From: Pseudomonas mendocina
GTDB taxonomy: Bacteria > Pseudomonadota > Gammaproteobacteria > Pseudomonadales > Pseudomonadaceae
Direction of reading: 5' to 3'
Length of the DNA stretch: 64,000 nt
NCBI RefSeq assembly: GCF_003008615.1
Contig: NZ_CP027657.1
Span: 4,650,001 to 4,714,000, forward strand
Positions 1-9,896 of this stretch are shown here, in pieces. Under the pieces are notes generated by a model, which worked only from the letters and a program-made list of their open reading frames with translations, was not told where the DNA came from and searched no databases. The number at the start of each line of letters is the position of its first letter. The first letter of the stretch is position 1. A program made the position numbers and the translations under genes.

Positions 1-1123
1 ATCCCTGCAGGAAGGCCAGCAAGTCAAAGGTATCGTCAAGAACCTCACCGACTACGGTGCGTTCGTTGACCTGGGCGGCGTAGATGGCCTGCTGCACATC
101 ACCGACATGGCTTGGAAGCGCATCAAGCACCCGTCCGAGATCGTCAACGTTGGCGACGAGATCGACGTCAAGGTTCTGAAGTACGATCGCGAGCGTAACC
201 GCGTATCTCTGGGCCTGAAGCAACTGGGCGAAGACCCATGGGTTGCCATCAAGGCTCGTTACCCGGAAAACACCCGCGTTGTTGCCCGCGTCACCAACCT
301 CACCGACTACGGCTGCTTCGCCGAGCTGGAAGAGGGTGTGGAAGGCCTGGTGCACGTTTCCGAAATGGACTGGACCAACAAGAACATCCACCCGTCGAAA
401 GTCGTTAACGTCGGCGACGAAGTGGAAGTCATGGTTCTGGACATCGACGAAGAGCGTCGTCGTATCTCCCTGGGTATCAAGCAGTGCAAGACCAACCCGT
501 GGGAAGACTTCTCCGGCCAGTTCAACAAGGGTGACAAGATCTCCGGCACCATCAAGTCGATCACCGATTTCGGTATCTTCATTGGTCTGGACGGTGGCAT
601 CGACGGCCTGGTTCACCTGTCCGACATCTCCTGGAACGAAGCCGGCGAAGAAGCCGTGCGTCGCTTCAAGAAGGGCGACGAGCTGGAAACTGTCATCCTG
701 TCGGTTGACCCGGAGCGCGAGCGCATCTCCCTGGGCATCAAGCAGCTGGAAGACGATCCGTTCAGCAACTACGTCTCCATCAACGACAAGGGCACCATCG
801 TCCGTGGCGTTGTGAAAGAAGTAGACGCCAAGGGCGCCATCATCGACCTGGGTAACGAGATCGAAGCTACTCTGAAAGCCTCCGAAATCAGCCGTGATCG
901 CGTTGAAGACGCGCGCAACGTCCTGAAAGAAGGCGACGAAGTAGAAGCGAAGATCATCAGCGTCGACCGCAAGTCCCGCGTCATCAGCCTGTCCGTCAAG
1001 TCGAAAGACGTTGAAGACGAGAAGGACGCGATGAAGGAACTGCGTAACAAGCAAGACGTTGAAAGCACCGGCCCGACCACCATTGGTGATCTGATCCGTG
1101 CTCAGATGGAAAACCAGAACTAA
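1..1123 (+). CDS. rpsA: 30S ribosomal protein S1 (3' part, start outside window)
   Basis: RNA-binding protein of the 30S subunit that helps mRNAs bind the ribosome during initiation. The reading frame is open from the first bases of the window, so the 5' end is missing. Four successive S1/OB-fold repeats are visible, each opening with a G-x-V-x(n)-DYG/DFG-x-F element and closing with RxxxSLGxKQ (RNRVSLG, RRRISLG, RERISLG; the last one diverged to SRVISLSVK). These should be repeats 3-6 of the usual six. The acidic/basic tail ends in [14 protein letters not shown] strong terminator follows directly, and ihfB lies downstream, the order known from many gammaproteobacteria. Confidence 0.97.
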   Translation, partial: SLQEGQQVKGIVKNLTDYGAFVDLGGVDGLLHITDMAWKRIKHPSEIVNVGDEIDVKVLKYDRERNRVSLGLKQLGEDPWVAIKARYPENTRVVARVTNLTDYGCFAELEEGVEGLVHVSEMDWTNKNIHPSKVVNVGDEVEVMVLDIDEERRRISLGIKQCKTNPWEDFSGQFNKGDKISGTIKSITDFGIFIGLDGGIDGLVHLSDISWNEAGEEAVRRFKKGDELETVILSVDPERERISLGIKQLEDDPFSNYVSINDKGTIVRGVVKEVDAKGAIIDLGNEIEATLKASEISRDRVEDARNVLKEGDEVEAKIISVDRKSRVISLSVKSKDVEDEKDAMKELRNKQDVESTGPTTIGDLIRAQMENQN

Positions 1124-1143
1124 GTTCGGGTAATTCATCCAAG

Positions 1144-1172
1144 AAAAGGCGACCTTCGGGTCGCCTTTTTTG
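1144..1172 (+). terminator. Rho-independent terminator of rpsA
   Basis: A stem AAGGCGACC / GGTCGCCTT closed by a TTCG tetraloop is followed by a run of six T. It starts about 20 bp after the rpsA stop codon. Confidence 0.93.
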
Positions 1173-1460
1173 TTTTTGCTGTTCTTGGCGTATTGAAATC
1201 GCTCACAGACCTCTCTTCTAGAGTCCGGCTTCTGTCTAGAAGAGATCGTCTGAGTGTCACTGCGCTGTGTGATTCTGGCTGTGCCGTAACGCTAAATATC
1301 TGCTTGGCATCTGCCTGTTTCTGCGCTGAAGAAATCGCTATATGGGCGGTTACTCCCGATGTTGCGCTAACACCTTGTTTTTTGGGCTGTTCAAAAGCTG
1401 ATCAGCGTGCTAAAACCGAACCGTCGAGTCTTCTAGCCGCTTGAAAAAGAAGGGAAAACC
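1173..1460. other. rpsA-ihfB intergenic region (no convincing gene)
   Basis: This 288-bp gap holds the ihfB leader. An 83-codon frame (1193-1444) crosses it but has no ribosome site and no recognisable content, so I treat it as non-coding. The main structure is an inverted repeat at 1212-1245, listed separately. Confidence 0.5.
1212..1245. repeat. Perfect 11-bp inverted repeat in ihfB leader
   Basis: Left arm TCTCTTCTAGA (1212-1222) and right arm TCTAGAAGAGA (1235-1245) are exact reverse complements around a 12-nt spacer. No T-run follows on either strand, so it is not an ordinary terminator. It could be a protein-binding dyad or an mRNA hairpin in the ihfB leader; the sequence does not decide. 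Confidence 0.7.
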
Positions 1461-1745
1461 ATGACCAAGTCGGAGTTGATCGAAAGAATTGTCACTCATC
1501 AAGGTCAGCTGTCCTCCAAGGATGTTGAATTGGCCATCAAGACCATGCTAGAGCAAATGTCCCAGGCATTGGCCACGGGGGATCGTATCGAGATTCGCGG
1601 CTTTGGGAGCTTCTCGCTGCACTATCGCGCGCCGCGGGTAGGGCGTAACCCAAAAACCGGGCAGTCGGTGCGTCTGGATGGCAAGTTCGTGCCGCATTTC
1701 AAGCCGGGTAAAGAGCTGCGTGATCGGGTCAATGAAGACGAGTGA
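1461..1745 (+). CDS. ihfB: Integration host factor subunit beta
   Basis: The 94-aa DNA-bending protein pairs with IhfA to fold DNA in recombination, replication and sigma54 promoters. The HU/IHF fold is complete: N-terminal [10 protein letters not shown] helix, the GFGSF turn near residue 46, and the DNA-intercalating arm with RNPKTGQ around residues 60-66, then the [13 protein letters not shown]-terminal helix typical of the beta subunit. The ribosome site AGAAGGG lies about 8 nt before the ATG. Position after rpsA is conserved. Confidence 0.97.
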   Translation: MTKSELIERIVTHQGQLSSKDVELAIKTMLEQMSQALATGDRIEIRGFGSFSLHYRAPRVGRNPKTGQSVRLDGKFVPHFKPGKELRDRVNEDE

Positions 1746-1973
1746 CTGCGCTTCGTCCTTCTCGCTGGTGGAATTCTCCTGATTAGGCGATGGCCTGGCG
1801 TCACGCTTTTGTCATGCTTGCGAAATCATGGAAAATCGGCAAAATGTGCGGGCTTTCACAAGGCGTGCCCTTGCCAGATTTCCAGTTGGTTCAGATAGTT
1901 GCGATTTTCTGAGCCGTCTTCCGCACTACTGGGCTGAGCCCCTTTAGATTTGCCAGTGTTAAAGGATTGACTC
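1746..1973. other. ihfB to MBL-gene gap
   Basis: 228 bp without a supported gene. No clear terminator follows ihfB and no obvious promoter was picked out. In P. aeruginosa wzz and the O-antigen locus begin here; nothing like wzz remains. Confidence 0.4.
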
Positions 1974-3467
1974 GTGCGGTACCCCTCGATTGTTCATCAC
2001 GGTGCCGTAACAGGCGTTACGGGCTCCTGTCATCAACTACAGATGGATGATGGGCATGCACTGCTGATTGACTGCGGCCTTTTTCAAGGCGCCGAAACCT
2101 CTCCTGAAGGTCGGGCAGACGCTGGCAACCTCGCAATCGACTTCTCCCTAGACGGCATCAAGGCACTGGTTGCGACCCATGTTCATATCGACCACGTTGG
2201 CCGCATCCCCTATCTGCTAGCAGCCGGCTTCAAAGGCCCGATCCTCTGTAGTGAACCGTCGGCCAGGCTACTCCCCATCGTCCTCGAAGATGCCTTCAAA
2301 CTCGGTTTTAGCCGCGGTCAGAAACAAGTCGAACGCTACCTCAAATTGATCGGGCAGCGCATCGTCGCCTTGCCCTACAAGCAGTGGTTCACTCTGATCG
2401 ACACACCTCAGCTCATTGCACGCATTCGTCTACAGCGCGCTGGTCGTATCCTCGGCTCGGTCTATGTCGAAGTAGACCTGCAGTACCCCGAGACGGGCGA
2501 GAAGAAACGCATCGTGTTCTCTGGCGACCTGGGCGCATCTCATGCGCCAATTCTCCCGACGCCGAAAGCCCCATACAAAGCCGATATCCTGGTCATCGAA
2601 AGCACTTACGGCAACCGCCTGCATGAAGATCGCCGCAGTCGTCGTACGCGTCTGGAGAAGGTGCTCGAGCATGCGCTGAGCAACCAGGGCACAGTTCTGA
2701 TTCCGGCGTTCAGCATTGGGCGCACTCAAGAGCTGCTCTACGAACTCGAAGACATCATCCATCGCAGAGCGCTCAAAGAGGCTGGCAAGGTACAGCCCGC
2801 TGCTGCAAAGACTCGCTCCAGCAAAGCGACAGCGCTCGACTGGACGAATTTGCCCATCATCCTCGACTCCCCGCTGGCCAGTCGTTTTACGGCTGTGTAT
2901 CGCGAGCTTAATCACTTTTGGGATGCAGAGGCGAGGGTGCGCCTGGCCAAAGGCCGTAACCCACTGGCTTTTCGTAACTTGCTCACGGTCGACAGCCACC
3001 AGGCTCACCTGGCTATGGTCAATCGTCTGGCCCAAACCGCTCAACCAGCCATCGTCATCGCGGGTAACGGCATGTGTTCCAGTGGGCGTATCGTCAACTA
3101 CCTCAAAACTATGCTCGGTGATGAGCGGCACGACGTTCTCTTTGTTGGCTACCAGGCGGACGGCACGCCCGGGAGACAGATTCAGCGCTTTGGTTCGCGT
3201 AGTGGCTATGTGGAATTTGACGGGCAGCGCTATGACATTCGGGCTCAGGTGCATACCATGGGTGGTTATTCAGCTCATGCGGATCAGTTAGGGCTGGTAA
3301 GGTTTGTCACCCGCATGAGCGCGTGGCCAAATGAGATTCGTCTGGTGCATGGCGATAAACCGGCTCGACGTGCTTTGGCTGATGCATTGCGAGAGCGCTA
3401 TATAGAACAGGGTAGTGATGTGAATATCCTGTTGCCGGGCATTGATGAGGAGACAGGGATGGGGTGA
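1974..3467 (+). CDS. MBL-fold / beta-CASP metallohydrolase, probable RNase
   Basis: Protein of 497 aa in the metallo-beta-lactamase superfamily with a beta-CASP insert, the group of CPSF-73-like and RNase J-like nucleases ('RNA specificity factor' proteins). The zinc motif HVHIDH occupies residues 69-74. The beta-CASP segment starts near residue 235 (IPAFSIGRTQELLYEL) and carries GNGMCSSGRIVNYL. The closing metal motif is HTMGGYSAHADQ near residue 425, followed by RLVHGDKPAR. A Lys/Ala-rich insert (about 263-285) is variable. The start is GTG; an ATG alternative in frame is not close. The substrate is unknown; RNA is inferred from the family. It is codon-typical for the host, unlike the polysaccharide genes downstream. 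Confidence 0.85.
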   Translation: MRYPSIVHHGAVTGVTGSCHQLQMDDGHALLIDCGLFQGAETSPEGRADAGNLAIDFSLDGIKALVATHVHIDHVGRIPYLLAAGFKGPILCSEPSARLLPIVLEDAFKLGFSRGQKQVERYLKLIGQRIVALPYKQWFTLIDTPQLIARIRLQRAGRILGSVYVEVDLQYPETGEKKRIVFSGDLGASHAPILPTPKAPYKADILVIESTYGNRLHEDRRSRRTRLEKVLEHALSNQGTVLIPAFSIGRTQELLYELEDIIHRRALKEAGKVQPAAAKTRSSKATALDWTNLPIILDSPLASRFTAVYRELNHFWDAEARVRLAKGRNPLAFRNLLTVDSHQAHLAMVNRLAQTAQPAIVIAGNGMCSSGRIVNYLKTMLGDERHDVLFVGYQADGTPGRQIQRFGSRSGYVEFDGQRYDIRAQVHTMGGYSAHADQLGLVRFVTRMSAWPNEIRLVHGDKPARRALADALRERYIEQGSDVNILLPGIDEETGMG

Positions 3468-3597
3468 GCCTTTGCCATTCCTTTGCGGAGACGCCCAGTA
3501 AATTTGCGGCTTTGTCGCTCTACCTAGAGTTTGGTTGGGCCGGAAAATTGGCTTGCCATTGCCTTGATCAGTACCCACCACACAGGTTCAATGTTTC

Positions 3598-5046
3598 ATG
3601 ACGTCAACTAACCCTATTCAACCAGTAGTACTGTGCGGCGGATCAGGTACGCGACTGTGGCCGTTATCGCGGTCAGGTTTTCCAAAGCAGTTCCTTTGCT
3701 TGGTAGGCAACGAAAGTTTGTTCCAGCAGTCCATCAAGCGTCTTTTGGGTGGTAGTGAGTCAAACGATGTGCCTTCTTCGCCCTACATCGTGTGCAATGA
3801 AGAACACCGCTTTTTGGCACAAGAGCAACTCAGGGAGATTGGGGTTGACAATGCAACATTCCTGCTAGAACCCGTCGGCCATAATACTGCCCCGGCGCTG
3901 ACCCTGGCTGCTTTAGCTGCGCGCGATGCAGGCACAGATCCAATACTGGTGGTTACCCCGGCGGATCAGGCTATCACTGACGACAAGGCTTTTCGTGTTG
4001 CGATGTATCGGGCGGTTGAATCTGCGGTTGAAGGAAACATTGTCATCCTTGGCATTACGCCTGACAGGCCTGAAACGGGCTATGGCTATATCAAGGTGGC
4101 CTCTGACAAAGAGGCAGTTGCTACCGTTGAGCGTTTTGTAGAAAAGCCCGATCTGGACACGGCTCAAGCCTACCTGGATGAGGGCGGCTACTACTGGAAT
4201 GCCGGCTTATTCGTACTCAGGGCCTCGGTATGGCTAGCGGCCCTGGAGAGCTTTCGACCCGACATTCTTCAGGCGGCCTTGACGAGCTGGATGGGCAAGC
4301 GAATCGATGGCGCTTTCATTCGACCCGATAAAGAGGCTTTTACGGCGATCCCTAGTGAATCGATCGATTACGCCGTCATGGAGAAATGCCCAGGAAGTGC
4401 CTTACCCATCAAGATGCTAGCGCTGGATGCCGGTTGGAGTGACCTGGGTGCCTGGGATGCCGTATGGAGCGTGTCGCCCAAGGATGAAAAAGGTAATGCC
4501 CTTTATGGCGATGTGCTGATAACTGAAAGCAGTAATTCGTTTGTACATGCTAGCAGCCGTCTTGTAGCACTGGCCGGCGTTGAGAACCTCGTGGTGATTG
4601 AAACAGCAGACGCGGTTCTGGTCGCGGACAGGAGCCGCTGCCAAGAGGTTAAGCAGATTGTGAACCAGCTTAACCAGCAGTCTCGTGAAGAGCACACGCT
4701 CCACCGTAAAGTCCATCGCCCCTGGGGCTGGTATGACAGTATCGACGAGGGTGGGCGCTTCAAGGTCAAGCGCATACAGGTCAACCCTAAAGCCAGCTTG
4801 AGTCTGCAGAAACATCATCATCGCGCCGAACACTGGGTCGTGGTGCAAGGCACAGCAGAAATCACCCGGGGCAGTGAAACGCTGTTACTCAGCGAAAATC
4901 AGAGCACCTACATTCCCTTGGGCGACCTTCATCGCCTTTCTAATCCAGGCAACATCCCGTTGGAGATCATTGAAGTGCAGTCTGGCAGCTACCTGGGCGA
5001 GGACGACATCGTACGTTTTGATGACCAGTACGGGAGAAATCATTGA
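3598..5046 (+). CDS. manC: Mannose-1-phosphate guanylyltransferase / mannose-6-phosphate isomerase
   Basis: Bifunctional type II enzyme of 482 aa that isomerises fructose-6-P to mannose-6-P and charges mannose-1-P with GTP, giving GDP-mannose; family of AlgA, WbpW and ManC. The nucleotidyltransferase signature [20 protein letters not shown] spans about residues 14-33 and FVEKP lies near 180. The C-terminal cupin domain has the metal-site stretch [15 protein letters not shown] near 402-416. It feeds gmd/fcl further down the cluster; the phosphomannomutase is not in the window. First gene of the polysaccharide cluster. The next gene overlaps its stop codon. Confidence 0.95.
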   Translation: MTSTNPIQPVVLCGGSGTRLWPLSRSGFPKQFLCLVGNESLFQQSIKRLLGGSESNDVPSSPYIVCNEEHRFLAQEQLREIGVDNATFLLEPVGHNTAPALTLAALAARDAGTDPILVVTPADQAITDDKAFRVAMYRAVESAVEGNIVILGITPDRPETGYGYIKVASDKEAVATVERFVEKPDLDTAQAYLDEGGYYWNAGLFVLRASVWLAALESFRPDILQAALTSWMGKRIDGAFIRPDKEAFTAIPSESIDYAVMEKCPGSALPIKMLALDAGWSDLGAWDAVWSVSPKDEKGNALYGDVLITESSNSFVHASSRLVALAGVENLVVIETADAVLVADRSRCQEVKQIVNQLNQQSREEHTLHRKVHRPWGWYDSIDEGGRFKVKRIQVNPKASLSLQKHHHRAEHWVVVQGTAEITRGSETLLLSENQSTYIPLGDLHRLSNPGNIPLEIIEVQSGSYLGEDDIVRFDDQYGRNH

Positions 5047-6212
5047 AAATCGCCATCGCTGGCCTTGGTTACGTCGGCCTGGCCAATGCCGTTCTGTTGG
5101 CACAGTACAACGAAGTCGTGGCTGTAGATCTAGTCCCAGAAAAGGTTGACCTACTGAACCTCCGCCAATCACCCATCGAAGATGCGGAGATTCAGGAGTT
5201 CCTGGATAACAAACCACTCAATTTTCGCGCGACTCTCAATAAGAGCGATGCATATGAGGGAGCTGATTTCGTCATCATTGCGACGCCGACCGACTACGAC
5301 CCGAAGACCAATTACTTCAATACGCAGTCCATTGAGGCTGTTATCCGTGATGTCGTTGCCATCAACCCCGAGGCGTTGATGGTCATCAAGTCGACAGTAC
5401 CGGTGGGGTATACGGCAAGAACTCGACAGGAGTTCAACACGGAAAACCTCATTTTCTCTCCCGAGTTTCTTCGTGAGGGCAGGGCGCTCTATGACAATCT
5501 CTATCCAGGGCGAATCGTTGTGGGCGAGCGATCAACCAGGGCTGAGGTATTTGCAGGGCTCCTGCAGCAGGGCGCGGTTAAGCAGGGTATCCCGGTACTA
5601 TTCACTGATAGTACCGAGGCGGAAGCAATTAAATTATTTGCTAACACCTATCTGGCGATGCGTGTCGCGTTTTTTAACGAGCTAGATACATACGCACTAA
5701 CACATGATTTGGATACGCGTCAAATTATCGATGGCGTGTGTTTGGACTCGCGCATTGGCGGTCATTACAATAATCCAAGTTTCGGCTATGGAGGTTATTG
5801 TCTGCCCAAGGATACAAAGCAGCTTTTAGCGAATTATCAAGATGTGCCCCAAAATTTGATTCATGCAATTGTAGAGGCGAATACCACGCGGAAGGATTTC
5901 ATTGCACAGGATATTTTGAAGCGTAATCCAAAAACTGTAGGGATTTATAGGCTTGTTATGAAAGCCGGCAGCGATAATTTTCGAGCCTCTGCTATTCAAG
6001 GCATCATGAAGAGACTTAAAGCTAAAGGTATTGAGGTGATTGTATTCGAACCGGTTCTCAATAATACAGAGTTTTACCGTTCTCGTGTGGTTGAGGATCT
6101 AGCCTCTTTCAAAAAGGAAGCGTGTGTAATCATTGCTAATCGTTACTCCGAAGCCTTGGCGGATGTTGTCGATAAAGTGTATACACGTGATTTGTTCGGC
6201 TGCGACGCATGA
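5043..6212 (+). CDS. ugd: UDP-glucose 6-dehydrogenase
   Basis: NAD-dependent oxidation of UDP-glucose to UDP-glucuronate, 389 aa, the short E. coli/Klebsiella Ugd type. Rossmann motif GLGYVGLA is at residues 7-14; the catalytic cysteine lies in [10 protein letters not shown] near residue 253. The start is TTG, whose last two bases are part of the manC stop (TTGA overlap). UDP-glucuronate is the substrate of the uxs gene at 12069. Composition changes inside the gene: the first half is GC-rich like manC, while from about 5600 it is AT-rich with codons such as AAT, ATT and TTA. This suggests a recombination joint in the gene. Confidence 0.95.
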   Translation: MKIAIAGLGYVGLANAVLLAQYNEVVAVDLVPEKVDLLNLRQSPIEDAEIQEFLDNKPLNFRATLNKSDAYEGADFVIIATPTDYDPKTNYFNTQSIEAVIRDVVAINPEALMVIKSTVPVGYTARTRQEFNTENLIFSPEFLREGRALYDNLYPGRIVVGERSTRAEVFAGLLQQGAVKQGIPVLFTDSTEAEAIKLFANTYLAMRVAFFNELDTYALTHDLDTRQIIDGVCLDSRIGGHYNNPSFGYGGYCLPKDTKQLLANYQDVPQNLIHAIVEANTTRKDFIAQDILKRNPKTVGIYRLVMKAGSDNFRASAIQGIMKRLKAKGIEVIVFEPVLNNTEFYRSRVVEDLASFKKEACVIIANRYSEALADVVDKVYTRDLFGCDA

Positions 6213-7504
6213 GCCTTCTTCTCTTAAATCGTGACCGTCTAAAACGAAACTCAAGTCTTCGGAAAATTATCGATAATATTGGCTGGTTGTTTTTTGACAA
6301 AATTCTACGCATGGGGATCGGCCTATTTGTAGGCGCTTGGGTTGCGCGCTATTTAGGTCCAGATCAATTTGGGCTAGTAAGTTATGCAATGGCGATTGTC
6401 GCTATGTGCGGATCAATAGCTGGCCTGGGGCTGTATGGGATTATTGTTCGAGATTTAGTGCAGCGGCCAGCAGATACATATACTACTCTTGGGACGGCTT
6501 TTGTACTGCAATCGTTAGGAGGTCTTCTAGCTTTTATTCTTACCGTCGTAGTGATTTCAATTGTTCGGCCTGCAGATGATCAGATTAGACTGATAGTTGC
6601 GGTTCTCGGGTTTGCGATCATATTTAAATCCGCAGACGTAGTTAAGTACTGGTTTGAATCACAGGTTAAATCTAAATATTCAGTACTGGTAGAGAATGGC
6701 ATTTTTCTTGTAATGGCCGCTGCCCGAATATATTTAATTTTGGTCCAAGCCTCCCTGATGAGTTTTGTCTGGATTACATTGATAGAAGCCGTATTGGTTG
6801 CTGGCGGACTCCTACTTATCTACAAGCGTAACAGCGGGCCAATAATTGACTGGAGATTTAATTTTCTTCGAGCAAAAGCGCTCTTGTTAGAAAGCTGGCC
6901 TCTAATTCTTAGTGCAGTCGCCTCAATGATCAACATGCGTATGGATCAGGCCATGCTAGGGTCGATGGTGAGTAGCCATGTTGTTGGAAACTACTCTGCG
7001 GCCGTGCGTCTTGCAGAGGTTTGGCTGATGATTCCTAGTGTTATAGGTGCGTCGGTATATCCGGCTATCATTGAAGCAAAAGGTATAAGTGAGCAATTGT
7101 ATCGTTATAGATTATTGTTAATAACCGGTGTGATGGCCGCGCTTGTTGTTCCCGTGGCAACAGTTATTTCTATTTTCTCTGATGAAATAATTCTTCTTGT
7201 TTTTGGTGGGCAGTACTCCTCTGCAGGAAGCTATCTAAGCTTATATATATGGACCGGCGTGCCATATCTTATTTTTTTTGTTGTTAATCAAATGTTTTAT
7301 ATTGAAGGTTTGTTAAAAATAGCCTTTGCGGTTTCTGTGTTTTCTCTTTTTTCAAATATTTTACTGAATTCGTTGTTGATTCCTTTATTTGGCGGAGAGG
7401 GGGCGGCTCTTGCCACCTTAATTACAACCATATGCTCCACTCTACTTTCATTGTTCATTTTGAATGTGAAAGTTGGAATATTCTTTGGAAGGAGAAAAAA
7501 TTGA
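6209..7504 (+). CDS. wzx: Wzx-type polysaccharide flippase
   Basis: Polytopic inner-membrane protein of 431 aa, mostly hydrophobic, with an estimated 12 membrane helices, of the MATE/PST superfamily that moves undecaprenyl-linked oligosaccharide units to the periplasm. The opening [41 protein letters not shown] is typical of Wzx/RfbX: helix 1 followed by the YLGPxxFG motif near residue 50. ATG overlaps the ugd stop (ATGA). Strongly AT-rich with rare codons (ATA, AGA). It is the only multi-pass protein of the cluster, so it indicates a Wzx-type route. Confidence 0.92.
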   Translation: MSLLLLNRDRLKRNSSLRKIIDNIGWLFFDKILRMGIGLFVGAWVARYLGPDQFGLVSYAMAIVAMCGSIAGLGLYGIIVRDLVQRPADTYTTLGTAFVLQSLGGLLAFILTVVVISIVRPADDQIRLIVAVLGFAIIFKSADVVKYWFESQVKSKYSVLVENGIFLVMAAARIYLILVQASLMSFVWITLIEAVLVAGGLLLIYKRNSGPIIDWRFNFLRAKALLLESWPLILSAVASMINMRMDQAMLGSMVSSHVVGNYSAAVRLAEVWLMIPSVIGASVYPAIIEAKGISEQLYRYRLLLITGVMAALVVPVATVISIFSDEIILLVFGGQYSSAGSYLSLYIWTGVPYLIFFVVNQMFYIEGLLKIAFAVSVFSLFSNILLNSLLIPLFGGEGAALATLITTICSTLLSLFILNVKVGIFFGRRKN

Positions 7505-8289
7505 AAAAAAGTACAAAATGGTTTTTGGAAAAGGCTCGAGTGGTTATCAGTAGGCTAATTGGAAAAGAGATCTTCATAACTCTTCGCCCAATAGTGAATG
7601 TAAAACTTCATAAAAATGCGGTGACTAATGGTCAGTCAATGGCTCTTTACGCCGACTTAGTAGAAAAATTTTGTACGTTCAGCCCATCTAATGTCTTTGA
7701 AGTCGGAGCGAATTATGCCCAGGACGCTGAGTATCTGAGAAAACGGTTTGGGCTTGAGGATAAAGATATATATATATTTGAGCCGCACCCTTCGATTATT
7801 CGGGAGGTGAATAGTATGTATGGGTTTAATAGTTATGACATCGCTATTTCAAATTATGATGGCAAGGCTGTTTTTCATGCTATAGATGTTGAAAATAATG
7901 AATATAAAAATAGCGGTATATCGTCTCTTAAGGAGGGGCTTTTTACAGATAAAAGAAATTTCGTTGATACTGAAGTTGATGTAATCAGAATGGATACTTT
8001 CATGCACAGGGAGGGGATAGGATCAATTGACTTTCTTAAGATTGATGTCGAAGGGGCAAATTTTGAGGTTATCGACGGATTTGGTGAAGAACTTTCTAAG
8101 GTAAAGGCGGTGCAGGTAGAGGGCGAGTACAAGGAGTACTGGGAAGGCCAAAAGCTTTATTGGGATATGGCACTGCTTCTTAAAAAGAACGATTTTGAAT
8201 TGGTGTATTTTTCTCTTTCTGATGATGGTATTCAGTCGGACTCTTTCTGGGTGCAAAAACAATATCTTTCTGGTTTTAAAAAAACATGA
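7501..8289 (+). CDS. FkbM-family SAM-dependent methyltransferase
   Basis: Methyltransferase of 262 aa, likely to O-methylate a sugar of the repeat unit. The SAM motif I is VFEVGANYAQDAEYL (about residues 65-79), the acidic motif IYIFEPHP follows near 92-99, and the FkbM signature DFLKIDVEGANFEVI lies at about 177-191. I set the start at TTG 7501, directly behind GGAAGGAGAAAAAA and overlapping the wzx stop as TTGA; an ATG at 7432 is in frame but lies deep in wzx. Very AT-rich. The target sugar cannot be told. Confidence 0.85.
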   Translation: MKKSTKWFLEKARVVISRLIGKEIFITLRPIVNVKLHKNAVTNGQSMALYADLVEKFCTFSPSNVFEVGANYAQDAEYLRKRFGLEDKDIYIFEPHPSIIREVNSMYGFNSYDIAISNYDGKAVFHAIDVENNEYKNSGISSLKEGLFTDKRNFVDTEVDVIRMDTFMHREGIGSIDFLKIDVEGANFEVIDGFGEELSKVKAVQVEGEYKEYWEGQKLYWDMALLLKKNDFELVYFSLSDDGIQSDSFWVQKQYLSGFKKT

Positions 8290-9125
8290 ATGATAAAAAA
8301 AATGCGGTGGTCTTTGGGCTTACCGCCGATCACGTTTTCGCGGTTGCTTGTGTGATGATGGACCTCAAGCGACTATCTCCAAGATTAGCCGATGATGTGG
8401 TGATTATTCATGATGGCATTGCTGAGAAAGATAAAGAGCTACTTTCGTCTATCCTCCCTGTTCGTTTTGTTGAGTATGATTTTCCATTGAATGAAAGTGA
8501 CCGTGTGTTGACGTCTAGTGCAGTTAAGCAGTTTACGAAGATGGTGTTTACAAAATTTGAATGCCTCAAATTGCTTGGCGAATATAAGAATGTCGTATGG
8601 TTGGATTACGATATTGTGATCCAAAAAAACCTTGATGATCTTCTTGCGCCCTCTAAGGTTGGCGTGAAAATGATGCCAACTGGCGTGAAAGTTAGAGAGC
8701 AACTGTATTCTGATGTTCAGGAATATAATATGAGCGCTGAAGGAATGAGTGCCGGTACTTTTGTTTTTCAGGATAACTTAAAAGATTTTTATGAGATGTA
8801 TAAATTCTGCTACAAGAAGTTAGATGAGTATGCAGAGCTTTTATATTTACCGGAACAGGCGATTTTCGACTTCATGTTGCAGGAATTTAGTGTGGAGGTG
8901 GAGCCTATGGATCGCAGAGTCTTCGCCCCGCACCCGACAGATAGTATATATGCGAAAGATGCAAAAATTATTCATGCATATGGACAGCCAAAGTTTTGGA
9001 ATGGTCTTCGCAACGAGCAATGGGAGGATAACTACGCTGCTTGGGTTGGTATGGGTGGAAGTCCTTATCTAGGCCCAAATATTTTTCAGAAAATAAAACA
9101 GAAAATTAAAAGTTTTATTCAGTAG
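8286..9125 (+). CDS. Glycosyltransferase with DxD motif (GT8-like)
   Basis: Protein of 279 aa beginning NAVVFGLTADHVFAVACVMMDLKR, which resembles the N-terminus of GT8 (glycogenin/LgtC-type) enzymes. The metal and nucleotide-sugar motif is NVVWLDYDIVIQKNLDDLL near residues 100-118, with DYD as the DxD. LYLPEQAIFDFML near 195 and IIHAYGQPKFW near 240 match the later GT8 elements (EQ..LN and H..G..KPW). The start ATG overlaps the FkbM stop (ATGA). AT-rich. Linkage and donor unknown. Confidence 0.8.
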   Translation: MNDKKNAVVFGLTADHVFAVACVMMDLKRLSPRLADDVVIIHDGIAEKDKELLSSILPVRFVEYDFPLNESDRVLTSSAVKQFTKMVFTKFECLKLLGEYKNVVWLDYDIVIQKNLDDLLAPSKVGVKMMPTGVKVREQLYSDVQEYNMSAEGMSAGTFVFQDNLKDFYEMYKFCYKKLDEYAELLYLPEQAIFDFMLQEFSVEVEPMDRRVFAPHPTDSIYAKDAKIIHAYGQPKFWNGLRNEQWEDNYAAWVGMGGSPYLGPNIFQKIKQKIKSFIQ

Positions 9126-9242
9126 AAATTGCATTTAATGACAACCCATTCTGATGAGTAAATAATTTATGCAGTTATGTTTTGTGTGAAGTTTTTTGTA
9201 TTGGCGTGAGTTATTGCGAGATAACTAAAATGGAGGGCTGAA

Positions 9243-9896
9243 GTGAAAATTCTACAGCTTATATTTGGCAATGAGTTGGAAAAATTTCAGCGGAAATGGC
9301 GAGTCTCAAATGAGCACAATGCTACGGTGCCGCAAAGAGTGTTCCCCGTGGAACGGGTGGAAGTGGGGCGTTACTCCTACGGAAAACTTGATATCGTCAC
9401 CTATAATGAAGAGTGCAAAGATAAAGTAATAATAGGTAATTTTGTTTCTATTTCAGATGACGTTAGATTCCTTCTTGACGAAAATCACCAAACAAAAACG
9501 TATAGCACATTCCCATTTAAATCAATTTTACATAAAAGACAATTCTCGGCGGATGCTGTATCCAAAGGGAATATATGTGTTGGGGATGAAGTCTGGATTG
9601 GTCAAAGAGTTACGATATTGTCTGGGGTTGTAATTGGGAAAGGTGCGATAATTGCGACTGGATCTGTCGTTGTGCAAGATGTTCCGCCTTACAGTGTAGT
9701 TGCTGGTGTACCTGCTAGAGTAGTTAAGAAAAGATTTGATGAAGAAATAATTAGTAGATTGGTGAAGATTGACTTATCTGGATTTAATAAAGCTGCATTG
9801 ATAGAAAATATTGACCTATTATATGAGCCTCTTACTGAAAAAACGATTTTGTCTCTAGAGGGAAGATTTGGTTTGGGCGGTGTCAAAAATGAATAA
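9243..9896 (+). CDS. CatB-like hexapeptide O-acyltransferase
   Basis: Trimeric left-handed beta-helix acyltransferase of 217 aa of the xenobiotic/chloramphenicol acetyltransferase group; here it probably acetylates a sugar. Hexapeptide repeats run from about residue 45 to 160 (IGNFVSISDDV, ICVGDEVWIGQRVTILSGVVIGKGAIIATGSVVVQDVPPYSVVAGVPARVVKKRF). A loop with ENHQTKTYSTFPFK follows the first coils, as in CatB proteins where a His acts as base (family knowledge). GTG start with GGAGGG eight or so bases upstream. It follows a 117-bp AT-rich gap. Confidence 0.85.
   Translation: MKILQLIFGNELEKFQRKWRVSNEHNATVPQRVFPVERVEVGRYSYGKLDIVTYNEECKDKVIIGNFVSISDDVRFLLDENHQTKTYSTFPFKSILHKRQFSADAVSKGNICVGDEVWIGQRVTILSGVVIGKGAIIATGSVVVQDVPPYSVVAGVPARVVKKRFDEEIISRLVKIDLSGFNKAALIENIDLLYEPLTEKTILSLEGRFGLGGVKNE

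Noticed and set aside
1193..1444. 83-codon frame between rpsA and ihfB
   Set aside because: No ribosome site, no family likeness, Cys/Leu-rich odd composition, and it covers the ihfB leader with its inverted repeat.
3468..3597. JUMPstart/ops element before manC
   Set aside because: No GGCGGTAGCG-type sequence was found in the 130 bp upstream of manC.
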